From Holosporaceae bacterium UBA5542 (lineage in GTDB: Bacteria > Pseudomonadota > Alphaproteobacteria > UBA7879 > UBA5542), in the NCBI GenBank assembly GCA_002426825.1, contig DINK01000052.1, positions 4,738-10,391 of the forward strand: a stretch of 5,654 nt of DNA, written 5' to 3'. The position numbers were made by a program, and so were the translations under genes. Below are positions 1 through 5,654 of this stretch, piece after piece; position 1 is the stretch's first letter; the number at the start of each line of letters is the position of its first letter. The notes below the pieces were generated by a model. It searched no databases. It was not told where the DNA came from and worked only from the letters and a program-made list of their open reading frames with translations.

Positions 1-1137
1 CCCCCAGCCAATAGCCGATGACAAAACAATAGACCCACACAATACATAAACCGTAGAAGGCAAATAGGCACTTAAGGCTCCAAGCACACTACCACCCCCC
101 AATTGAAGCGAACTATACAACGCCCCTGCATACCCTGCCATGTGGCCAAAGGGGGTGAAGGCCGTTGAAAAAGCATTCGGCCAAACAAAGCACGATCCAA
201 AATAAACAAACGCAATGGGAATGATAATCCCCCACTTTGACACATCTGAAAAAAGATTCTGAACCAATATCGTTGTTGCCGCACATATCATAATGAACCA
301 CCCCAATCGCATCATAAAACGCATGCCAAACTTTGGCACCAGCCGGCCATTCAACACACCCCCCAGACCATACCCTAAGCCTGCAGTCACTAAGTTTAGA
401 TAGCCAAACTCGGTTGGTGTGATCCCCCGATCTGCCATTAAAAGAACGGGGCCAATGGCATACCAAGTAAACGCCCCCCCATAGGTAAAAAAGATAGCCA
501 CACCTGTTCCCATGAATACAGGGCTTTTAAAAAGTATAGCGTATTTTTGCAAGGCCCCTTTCAAGCTTAATGGGGTTCGTGCCGAAACCTTTAACGTATC
601 TCTCAAACCAATCATTAAAAAGAAAAAGACACAAATGCCCAACACCCCCATAAACGTAAAATTTGATCGCCAACCAAAAGTTTCCTCTAAAACACCCCCA
701 AGAGCAGGAGCAGCTGGTACGCAGAAAATGACAAAAATAACAAGATATGAACTATACTTTGCTAAATCTTTCCCTGAAAATTGGTCACGAAAAATTGTGC
801 GCCACAAAGCTGAACAGGCTCCCGCACCGATGCCCTGAATAAAGCGTGCCAAATAAAGCACATCAGCTGACTGCGAAAAAGAACATAAGAAACTGCCAAT
901 CAACATAAGGGCAATCCCAAACAGTAAAGGCTTTTTGCGCCCCACAGCCTCTGACACAGGCCCATAGATCACCTGAGACGCACATACACCTAGCAAATAA
1001 ATTGATAAAGTTCCCTGAATAACACTTAAGGAAACATTAAACGATGTGGCCATTGACGCAAAAGAAGGTAAATAGATATCGGTTGCAAACTGTGTTAAGC
1101 ACGCAGACAAAGCAAGAAATAAAAGCAAAAGTAACAT
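1..1137 (-). CDS. Bcr/CflA-type (DHA1) MFS drug-efflux transporter, C-terminus cut by window edge
   Basis: Minus-strand reading frame open from ATG 1137-1135 to the left edge, 379 codons without a stop. An in-frame TAG 15 bases before the ATG excludes an upstream start; a weak AGAAAG (1146-1151) lies 8 bases ahead. The product is almost wholly hydrophobic and polytopic. Seen: a TM1 with ATDIYLPSF (residues 18-26); an MFS motif A variant GPVSEAVGRKK (59-69), with Glu for the usual Asp and Ala for the first Arg; RFIQGIGAGACSALWRTIFRDQF (98-120) after TM4; and APALGGVLEETFGWR (143-157) in TM5 and its loop. This order is typical of the Bcr/CflA/EmrD group, inner-membrane proton antiporters that export drugs or small metabolites. 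Family members are about 390-405 residues, so roughly 15-30 residues lie outside the window. The divergent TetR gene and shared operators suggest ligand-induced expression. The substrate cannot be read from sequence. Confidence 0.93.
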   Translation of the reverse strand, partial: MLLLLLFLALSACLTQFATDIYLPSFASMATSFNVSLSVIQGTLSIYLLGVCASQVIYGPVSEAVGRKKPLLFGIALMLIGSFLCSFSQSADVLYLARFIQGIGAGACSALWRTIFRDQFSGKDLAKYSSYLVIFVIFCVPAAPALGGVLEETFGWRSNFTFMGVLGICVFFFLMIGLRDTLKVSARTPLSLKGALQKYAILFKSPVFMGTGVAIFFTYGGAFTWYAIGPVLLMADRGITPTEFGYLNLVTAGLGYGLGGVLNGRLVPKFGMRFMMRLGWFIMICAATTILVQNLFSDVSKWGIIIPIAFVYFGSCFVWPNAFSTAFTPFGHMAGYAGALYSSLQLGGGSVLGALSAYLPSTVYVLCGSIVLSSAIGWG

Positions 1138-1156
1138 CGTAAGATCTTTCTATAAA

Positions 1157-1174
1157 GTTGACTGTTTGGTCAAA
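1157..1174. promoter_or_regulatory. Operator 1, probable TetR-family binding site
   Basis: Inverted repeat with arms TTGAC (1158-1162) and GTCAA (1169-1173) around a 6-base centre. It has the same half-sites (TTGACT and, on the other strand, TTGACC) and the same 4-base gap as operator 2, whose start lies 29 bases downstream. It sits between the proposed -10 of the transporter promoter and the transporter ATG, so bound repressor would sit at or just after the transcription start. Assignment to the adjacent TetR protein is an inference from position and symmetry. Confidence 0.7.
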
Positions 1175-1202
1175 TAAAGACACAAGTTGACTAAATGGTC
1201 AA
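1173..1202 (-). promoter_or_regulatory. Candidate promoter of the MFS transporter
   Basis: On the minus strand, TTGACC (1202-1197), an 18-base spacer, then TTTATT (1178-1173, 4 of 6). The predicted start near 1165 falls within operator 1 and leaves a leader of about 28 bases before the ATG at 1137. Its -35 shares operator 2 with the opposite promoter. The -10 is weak, so the exact hexamer is uncertain. Confidence 0.4.
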
Positions 1203-1203
1203 C
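1186..1203. promoter_or_regulatory. Operator 2, probable TetR-family binding site overlapping divergent -35 elements
   Basis: Perfect 6-base arms GTTGAC (1186-1191) and GTCAAC (1198-1203) around TAAATG. The core TTGACT-N4-GGTCAA matches operator 1 outside the variable 4-base centre. Each arm also reads as a good -35 hexamer, TTGACT on the plus strand and TTGACC on the minus strand, so one bound dimer could block both divergent promoters. It contains the TTG codon at 1187, which argues against that codon being the repressor's start. Confidence 0.75.
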
Positions 1204-1215
1204 TTTTTTTAAATT
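1187..1215 (+). promoter_or_regulatory. Candidate promoter of the TetR gene (possibly leaderless)
   Basis: TTGACT (1187-1192, 5 of 6 to consensus), a 17-base spacer, then TAAATT (1210-1215, 4 of 6). Transcription would begin near 1222-1223, at or next to the ATG at 1223. The -35 lies inside operator 2, which fits autorepression. Judged by eye only. Confidence 0.5.
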
Positions 1216-1222
1216 TAAAACC

Positions 1223-1789
1223 ATGAAAGAAAAAACAAAAGATAAAATTCTACGTGCCGCACGCACCCTTTTTTCCCAAAAGGGATTTCACGGCGTCAAA
1301 ACACAAGACATTGCCCAAGAAGCCAACGTCAACCACGGCCTTATCTTTCACCATTTCAAAAATAAAGAAAGTTTGTGGCAAGCCACCAAAGAATCTATCG
1401 CAACCCTATATGCAAAAACGCACCCTACCCTTGACCCGACACAACCTTTTGGCCATTTCCTTGACCAATTCATTGATTACTACATCCATTTCTATCAGAA
1501 AAACCCTCTGATTCTTAAAATGATTGTATGGCAAAACATTGAATTCAGCCCTTCAAAATTACCTTTTGGGGGTACCTCTGACAGCTTCAAACATCTGATC
1601 AGCATATTCGAGGGATATCAAAAAAAGAACGCTATTCACCCCAATATCAATGTAAAATTTACATTGATATTCATACTAACAACCATCATGACCTATGTTG
1701 AAACGCTGCCCCCCCTTCTTTCTAAGAAAGAGCATATAGCATATGCATATTTCTTAAAAGAATCGCTGAAAAAACTTTTTGAGCAATAG
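1223..1789 (+). CDS. TetR/AcrR-family transcriptional repressor
   Basis: 188-residue protein. Residues 5-55 form a textbook TetR_N DNA-binding domain: KILRAARTLFSQKGFHG leads into the helix-turn-helix TQDIAQEANVNHGLIFHHF (27-45), then KNKESLW. The rest (about 60-188) is a helical ligand-binding and dimerisation region too variable to name a ligand. Length is typical (180-220). A TTG 36 bases upstream (1187) would add 12 residues but lies within operator 2 and upstream of the predicted transcription start, so ATG 1223 is preferred. No Shine-Dalgarno precedes it; the upstream stretch is T/A-rich. It is divergent from the efflux gene with two shared palindromes between them, so it most likely represses the pump and itself until an effector binds. 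The oxidoreductase gene follows 52 bases downstream on the same strand and may be co-transcribed. Confidence 0.93.
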   Translation: MKEKTKDKILRAARTLFSQKGFHGVKTQDIAQEANVNHGLIFHHFKNKESLWQATKESIATLYAKTHPTLDPTQPFGHFLDQFIDYYIHFYQKNPLILKMIVWQNIEFSPSKLPFGGTSDSFKHLISIFEGYQKKNAIHPNINVKFTLIFILTTIMTYVETLPPLLSKKEHIAYAYFLKESLKKLFEQ

Positions 1790-1841
1790 TTTGTGTTTTT
1801 GTTTGGGTATGCTAGAAATAAGACTGTGGGGTCATAACTTA

Positions 1842-2870
1842 ATGCGCATATTCCTAAAAACATGTTTTTTTTCTTCTTTTATTGCGTTTTCGGCTATAGG
1901 AGCCACCGTCGTTGATGTCGCCATTATAGGAAGCGGGTGCGGCGGCCTCGGCGCTGCAAACATCACAGCAGAGTTTGGTTACAACACGCTTGTTTTTTCT
2001 GGCCCTTATCGAGGGGGAGATCTGAATGTAGACACTGTTGTTGGAAATTGGCTTGGCATTAAGACAACTAAGGGAGACAAAATTATTCCCATAGTTGAAA
2101 AAAACGCAACCAAGTTTGGAGCCAAAATCATCGACGCAGAAATCGCCTCTGTGGATTTCTCAAAATCACCCCTTCAGTTAATTGATCGTTCGGGTGCAGT
2201 CTATCAAGCAAAAAAAATTGTCATTGCCACGGGCACAAAAGATCGCCTTGTTCAAGCAAATATTCCAAACCCCAAAGGGCGTATTTATTACAACTGGGAC
2301 GTACATAGCGATCTCTCGAAATTTAAAGACCAAGTCGCTGGAAAAGATGTCAGCATCATTGGTGGAGGCGTAGATGCCATGAAGAAGTCATTTTATGCCA
2401 TCCGCAGCAGGGCAGAAAAAGTTAATATCTATACACGATCAAACCGCATGCGCACACCGTCTTGGCGCACTTCTTTGATTTCGCGGATGCCCAATGCCCA
2501 TATTTATTATAATTATCCTCTAAAAAAAATTGAAGGAAATGGTCAAAAATTACGACTTCATTTCGAAAATGGTGAATCAAAAGAAACAGACATTGCCATA
2601 ATTTCTGTTGGCCGTGTTCCAAACACCAGCCTATTTAAAAATAAACTAAAAATTGATTCTAAGGGATTCATTGTCGTCGATGCTAAAACGCAAAAAACTT
2701 CTCTCCCCCATGTATTTGCATGCGGAGATGTGACAGATGCTTCAGGCCCCCAACCCCAGGCCATGATTGCCGCTGGTAATGGTATGATCGCAGGATTTAG
2801 TGTAGTGGAAGAACTTTTGAAAGAAGGGGTTGCACCTCAAAACAATCTTTCTATGCGTATTTTCTTCTGA
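1842..2870 (+). CDS. Exported thioredoxin-reductase-fold FAD/NAD(P)H oxidoreductase lacking the CxxC centre
   Basis: 342 residues from ATG 1842. Residues 1-21 look like a Sec signal peptide: MRIFLK, a hydrophobic core, then AIGA before TVVDVAIIG. FAD-binding GSGCGG is at 30-35. Further TrxB-like marks are GGDLN with NWLG (58-72), IATGT (128-132), GGGVDAMKKSF (174-184) as the NAD(P)-binding turn, TRSNRMR (198-204) where TrxB has HRRxxxR, SVGRVPNT (255-262), and ACGDVTD with PQAM (293-308) as the second FAD motif. Where TrxB carries CxxC-D the protein reads YYNWDVHSD (149-157) without cysteine; its only cysteines are C8, C33 and C294. It should therefore bind FAD and a nicotinamide nucleotide but cannot do the usual disulfide relay; electron acceptor unknown. 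In-frame starts at TTG 1779, which overlaps the TetR gene, and ATG 1809 are possible, but ATG 1842 gives a clean signal peptide and has GTGGGG ten bases ahead. Export is predicted, not shown. Confidence 0.88.
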   Translation: MRIFLKTCFFSSFIAFSAIGATVVDVAIIGSGCGGLGAANITAEFGYNTLVFSGPYRGGDLNVDTVVGNWLGIKTTKGDKIIPIVEKNATKFGAKIIDAEIASVDFSKSPLQLIDRSGAVYQAKKIVIATGTKDRLVQANIPNPKGRIYYNWDVHSDLSKFKDQVAGKDVSIIGGGVDAMKKSFYAIRSRAEKVNIYTRSNRMRTPSWRTSLISRMPNAHIYYNYPLKKIEGNGQKLRLHFENGESKETDIAIISVGRVPNTSLFKNKLKIDSKGFIVVDAKTQKTSLPHVFACGDVTDASGPQPQAMIAAGNGMIAGFSVVEELLKEGVAPQNNLSMRIFF

Positions 2871-2897
2871 TCAGCACCTTGCCCATAAGCTGCATGT

Positions 2898-2913
2898 GTA
2901 TGGAACCCCATGC
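2898..2913. other. Small hairpin after the oxidoreductase gene
   Basis: GTATGG and CCATGC pair (one T-G wobble) around an AACC loop, starting 28 bases after the stop codon. No T-run follows, so it is not a typical intrinsic terminator; it could protect the 3' end of the transcript or be chance. Confidence 0.25.
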
Positions 2914-3006
2914 CATTGATCGTAAAAAACAAAAATAATTGCCCCTATTTTATCGAACAGCAAAGGAAAAACCCCGCACACTTAAATCAGAGCCATAATT
3001 CCAAGT

Positions 3007-3026
3007 GGCAATAATTGCCTATTTTT
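3007..3026 (+). terminator. Possible weak intrinsic terminator of the oxidoreductase gene
   Basis: GGCAATAATTGCC (3007-3019) can fold with a GGCA/TGCC stem and 5-base loop and is followed by TATTTTT. The stem is short, and the site lies about 137 bases after the stop codon. It is the only hairpin-plus-T-run I find for the plus strand in this gap. Confidence 0.4.
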
Positions 3027-3044
3027 GTACGGCGCAAAACCTTT

Positions 3045-3066
3045 AAAAAAGCGGGGTTCCACCCGC
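3045..3066 (-). terminator. Intrinsic terminator of the F-box gene
   Basis: On the minus strand GCGGG, a 6-base loop TGGAAC and CCCGC are followed directly by TTTTTT (3050-3045). This is a GC-rich stem with a clean U-run, starting 24 bases after the F-box gene's stop codon at 3091-3093. On the plus strand the same stem is followed only by CCTTTCTT, so it could terminate weakly in that direction too. Confidence 0.82.
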
Positions 3067-3090
3067 CCTTTCTTCAGGCAACTTTACGAT

Positions 3091-4050
3091 TTATCGTCGC
3101 GGTGTTTCTTCCTCAATACCTCCATATATCAGCACTTCAAAAGAAGGTCGAACAGCCTGCATCTGGCGTGTAAAATCGGCCACCCATTCAGGGTTTAGTC
3201 GACCAAAGCTTTGTAGCGGTTGATAGCCATCTCTTCCGCGTCTAACGGAAATCGATCTAAGATGGGGAAGTATATCGCTGCGAACCTTAAGAGTAGATTG
3301 GAGCATATTAAGCGCAACCCTAGTATTCAATTTATTTCTATCAAGATTCAAATGGGTTACATCGGGGCAAGCAGCCAATTGGGACAGTAGGCCTTTGTCG
3401 CCATTTTGGCCATGCAAATGAATTGGTTTAAGATCGAAATCTGTTAGTGTCAGCCTTTTAGCCTGAACACAAAGGGGCACAAGATCAAGAGCCATCCCCA
3501 ACCTTTCTGGGCGTATCACTGTTGTGTTAAGCAAAGCACCACTTCTTACATCCAATCTGCCACCATCAAAAGTAATGTTTTTGCCGATAAGAAGAGCCGG
3601 TTCAAGCTCGATTCCACGTGCGCGCTCTACAACACTTGTTACATCACCATCATGTTCACCAGCTGTTTCTTGTAGCCATAAACGCGCAAAAAAACCTATT
3701 CCCACATGTATAGGCACACCATCTAGCAAATGCCAAAACCGACAACAGGTGGATGCAAGCCTGTATACGTCTTTCGGGTGTTCACTAAGATCACTTTTAG
3801 CACCAAGATAAGAGACAATATGAAGAATCACTTCGTCAGGCATGCTATAAATGCCACATTCCCTCTCACCACGCTCATCATCAGCATCGCTTGTGCCGTT
3901 TGGTGTAGCCCGCACAGCCACAGCGCTCGCAGCGGCTCCTTCAGAAAAATCGTCGTCTGCGCTTCCCAAACCTCTAAACCCAGCACCAGCGGAACTAATA
4001 CTTATGAACATAAAAACAAATAAAAATGCAAAGCATTGATGAACAAACAT
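3091..4050 (-). CDS. Signal-peptide-bearing F-box protein with leucine-rich-repeat-like segments; candidate host-directed effector
   Basis: 319 residues. Start ATG 4050-4048 is chosen because AAGGAAG lies 5 bases upstream; a TTG 39 bases further up has no such site. Residues 1-23 are a hydrophobic signal-like segment ending SSAGA. Residues 24-65 are a Gly/Ala/Asp/Glu-rich, probably disordered linker. Residues 69-110 match an F-box: SMPDEVILHIVSYL, a slightly long loop, then DVYRLASTCCRFWHLLDG. The C-terminal half carries leucine-rich-repeat-like pieces, AKRLTLTDFDL (197-207), VTHLNLDRNKLN (231-242) and LPHLRSISV (261-269). F-box proteins bind Skp1 and bring substrates, often held by LRRs, to SCF ubiquitin ligases. 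Bacteria lack SCF, so such proteins usually act in a eukaryotic host. The Sec-type signal instead of a plain cytosolic N-terminus is odd for an injected effector. It stands alone with its own terminator. F-box call strong; LRR moderate; effector role inferred. Confidence 0.82.
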   Translation of the reverse strand: MFVHQCFAFLFVFMFISISSAGAGFRGLGSADDDFSEGAAASAVAVRATPNGTSDADDERGERECGIYSMPDEVILHIVSYLGAKSDLSEHPKDVYRLASTCCRFWHLLDGVPIHVGIGFFARLWLQETAGEHDGDVTSVVERARGIELEPALLIGKNITFDGGRLDVRSGALLNTTVIRPERLGMALDLVPLCVQAKRLTLTDFDLKPIHLHGQNGDKGLLSQLAACPDVTHLNLDRNKLNTRVALNMLQSTLKVRSDILPHLRSISVRRGRDGYQPLQSFGRLNPEWVADFTRQMQAVRPSFEVLIYGGIEEETPRR

Positions 4051-4055
4051 AATAT

Positions 4056-4062
4056 CTTCCTT
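4056..4062 (-). promoter_or_regulatory. Ribosome binding site deciding the F-box gene start
   Basis: Minus-strand AAGGAAG, 5 bases before ATG 4050-4048. It is the best Shine-Dalgarno match in the window and selects this ATG over the in-frame TTG at 4089-4087, so that the protein begins with the hydrophobic signal-like segment. Confidence 0.75.
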
Positions 4063-4100
4063 TTTAAGCAATTTAAAAAACCCTCCCAAGAAGGAACGGC

Positions 4101-4129
4101 ATTAAATCATAAAAATCAATAAGTTGCCA
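4101..4129 (-). promoter_or_regulatory. Candidate promoter of the F-box gene
   Basis: On the minus strand TGGCAA (4129-4124), a 17-base spacer and TTTAAT (4106-4101, 5 of 6 to TATAAT). It would give a leader of roughly 45 bases containing the AAGGAAG site. The -35 is poor, so this is tentative. Confidence 0.35.
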
Positions 4130-4151
4130 GAAAAATGGTTATTTTTTAACT

Positions 4152-4181
4152 TTGGCACACCATGGGTTAAAAAAATCTTAT
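4152..4181 (+). promoter_or_regulatory. Candidate promoter of the pyruvate kinase gene
   Basis: TTGGCA (4152-4157, 5 of 6) and TCTTAT (4176-4181, 4 of 6) separated by 18 bases, preceded by an A/T-rich stretch. A second possibility is TTGCTG (4183-4188) with TATTTT (4206-4211). Neither can be preferred with confidence from sequence alone. Confidence 0.28.
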
Positions 4182-4235
4182 CTTGCTGCACATGATGTGT
4201 TTATGTATTTTTCATGTATTAAGGGTTCACAACAA

Positions 4236-5651
4236 ATGATCAAAAAAACAAAAATAATTGCTACTTTGGGCCCAGCAAGCTCAAGCTTAAGCGTCATCCT
4301 GAAAATGTGCCAACTGGGCGTCAATGTTTTTCGTTTGAACTTTTCCCATGGCACACATGCCATCCACAAACAAAACATTGACTTCATTCGACAAGCGGAA
4401 CAAAAAGTGGGCCACCCTATTGGTATTTTGGCCGATCTGCAAGGACCAAAATTTCGGGTTGGCCTTTTCGAAAAAGATAAAGTAACGCTTAAAACAAGGC
4501 AAAAATTTACTCTTGATCTCAATACAGAAACCCCTGGAGATAACACCCGGGTTGCCTTCCCCCACAGGGAAGTCTACCCCCACGTCAAAAAGGGCAGCAA
4601 GCTTTTGCTTGATGACGGAAAAATTGAACTGCGCGTTGAACATGCAACAAAAACCGCTATTCACACAACCGTTTCTGTAAGCGGAAAGCTTTCAAGCCAC
4701 AAAGGGGTAAACCTTCCGGAAGATACGATTCCAGGTTCGGCCCTTACAGAAAAAGACCTGAAAGACCTTGCCTTTATTTTGAAACAAGATGTTGATTTTA
4801 TTGCCCTTTCTTTCGTGCAAACGCAAGACGATATTATCGCCCTTAAGAAACACGTTAAAGATAAGGCAAAAATTGTGGCTAAAATTGAAAAGCCTCAAGC
4901 CATTACAAACTTTGCCCACATTCTAAAGGAAACAGATGCCATCATGGTGGCACGCGGCGATTTGGGTGTCGAATTCCCCCCTGAAAAAGTGCCTGCCTTA
5001 CAGAAACACATTGTGAAAGAATGTCGCGCACAAGGCATCCCCGTTATTGTAGCCACCCAAATGTTAGAGTCTATGGTAGAGTCACCCACCCCCACACGCG
5101 CCTAAACATCAGATGTTGCCAATGCTGTTTATGATGGGGCCGATGCTGTGATGCTTTCTGCAGAGTCGGCTGCAGGCAACCACCCCCTTGAAGCCGTTGA
5201 TATGATGACCAAAGTGATTCAAAGTGTCGAAAATGATGAAAACTACCGTCAGTTCAAAAGCTTGATTGCCTCTGCGTACAAAGATACCATCACCAGCCAA
5301 GTAACCTTTGCAAGCAATATACTGATCGAGCAACTTCAAGCGAAAGCAATTGTCAGTTACACCACTTCTGGGCTTACTGCATTGCGGCAGTCACAAACAC
5401 GACCTGAATGCCCTATTCTTGCATTAACGGAATCCATTTCTGTCGCTCGAATGCTTACTCTTTCATGGGGCGTTTTGCCTTTGCACCTTACCAAAACCGT
5501 TTCCAACTTTGAAACCCTTAGGGAAAAAGCACATGCCCTTGTAAAAGAAAAGAAGCTTGCAAAAAAAGGGGACCGATATGTCACCACGTTTGGGGTGCCC
5601 TTTGGCAAGCCCGGCACAACCAACACCATTCATGCCAATAGCGTCAAATGA
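4236..5651 (+). pseudogene. pyk: Pyruvate kinase interrupted by one in-frame stop codon
   Basis: Pyruvate kinase makes pyruvate and ATP from phosphoenolpyruvate and ADP at the end of glycolysis in the cytoplasm. From ATG 4236 (AAGGG ten bases ahead; the protein opens MIKKTKIIATLGPAS as in the family) the frame runs 471 codons to TGA 5649-5651, the normal family length, but codon 290 is TAA. Before it lie R33 and NFSHG (35-39), DLQGPK (67-72), the B domain, the active-site KIEK (K216, E218), RGD (D242) and ATQMLESM (T274 region). After it, in the same frame, come TSDVANAVYDGADAVMLS and a full C-terminal domain ending near FGKPGTTNTIHA. The stop replaces the Glu of the conserved PTRAE-SDVANA motif, consistent with a single GAA to TAA change. 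The 289-residue product would lose the last part of the catalytic barrel and the C-terminal domain and should be inactive. A sequencing error is the main alternative. Confidence 0.9.
5103..5105 (+). other. Premature TAA in pyruvate kinase (probable GAA to TAA)
   Basis: The codons read ACG CGC GCC TAA ACA TCA GAT GTT GCC, that is TRA-stop-TSDVA. Both flanks are in the same frame and both belong to the conserved helix of pyruvate kinase, so no indel is involved. The next base is A, which is not a known leaky context for UAA. Confidence 0.93.
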
Positions 5652-5654
5652 AAT

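Noticed and set aside
512..838. Plus-strand reading frame inside the transporter
   Set aside because: It is antisense to well-conserved MFS sequence, with no motif and no sign of its own start signals; a shadow frame.
3524..4039. Plus-strand reading frames opposite the F-box gene
   Set aside because: They are Ser/Thr/Pro-rich translations typical of a complementary strand; no motif was recognised.
4051..4089. Longer F-box protein starting at TTG 4089
   Set aside because: There is no Shine-Dalgarno site before the TTG, while ATG 4050 has AAGGAAG at 5 bases; the added residues would also bury the signal-like segment.
4189..4199. Palindrome CACATGATGTG upstream of pyruvate kinase
   Set aside because: Only 11 bases, single copy, and no partner regulator is visible; likely by chance in this AT-rich leader.
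4152..4235. N-terminal extension of pyruvate kinase from 4152 or 4203
   Set aside because: Family members start directly before the KTKIIATLGPAS motif; the added residues resemble no known extension and overlap the likely promoter region.
5103..5105. TAA read as a sense codon (altered genetic code)
   Set aside because: TAA ends the F-box gene at 3091-3093, 24 bases before its terminator; reading it as sense would carry the protein through the terminator. One TAA in one gene fits a mutation better.
5060..5147. Programmed frameshift or separate downstream gene from ATG 5148
   Set aside because: Both parts are in the same frame, so no frameshift is needed. ATG 5148 falls in the middle of the conserved DAVMLS motif and has no ribosome binding site, so it is not a real start.

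Overview
The window looks like a stretch of chromosome from an AT-leaning, host-associated bacterium. The pyruvate kinase has alphaproteobacterial-type wording (ADLQGPKFRVG, PGD-TRV, LLLDDGK), and one gene encodes an exported F-box protein, a domain otherwise typical of eukaryotes and of bacteria living inside amoebae, ciliates or other eukaryotic cells. Together these suggest an intracellular or protist-associated alphaproteobacterium, for example Holosporales/Paracaedibacter-like. This placement is an inference; no rRNA or other marker is present.

Layout. (1) 1-1137, minus: a Bcr/CflA-type (DHA1) drug-efflux MFS transporter, cut by the left edge after 379 codons. (2) 1138-1222: a compact divergent control region with two near-identical palindromes (TTGACT-N4-GGTCAA), probably operators of the next gene. 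(3) 1223-1789, plus: a TetR/AcrR-family repressor, which with the pump forms a classic local repressor/efflux pair. (4) 1842-2870, plus: an FAD/NAD(P)H oxidoreductase of the thioredoxin-reductase fold with a predicted export signal and without the CxxC redox centre. (5) 2871-3090: a convergent intergenic region with a strong terminator for the minus-strand gene and a weaker one for the plus-strand gene. (6) 3091-4050, minus: a Sec-signal protein with an acidic linker, an F-box and leucine-rich-repeat-like segments, a candidate host-directed effector. (7) 4051-4235: a divergent promoter region. (8) 4236-5651, plus: a pyruvate kinase gene of full family length, broken by a single in-frame TAA at 5103-5105 in place of a conserved glutamate codon.

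The transporter and TetR gene probably act together. The other genes share no visible pathway, and strand changes separate most of them. The strongest points are the exported F-box/LRR-like protein, the single-codon lesion in pyruvate kinase, and the exported cysteine-less thioredoxin-reductase homologue. No RNA gene, insertion sequence, CRISPR array or riboswitch was seen.
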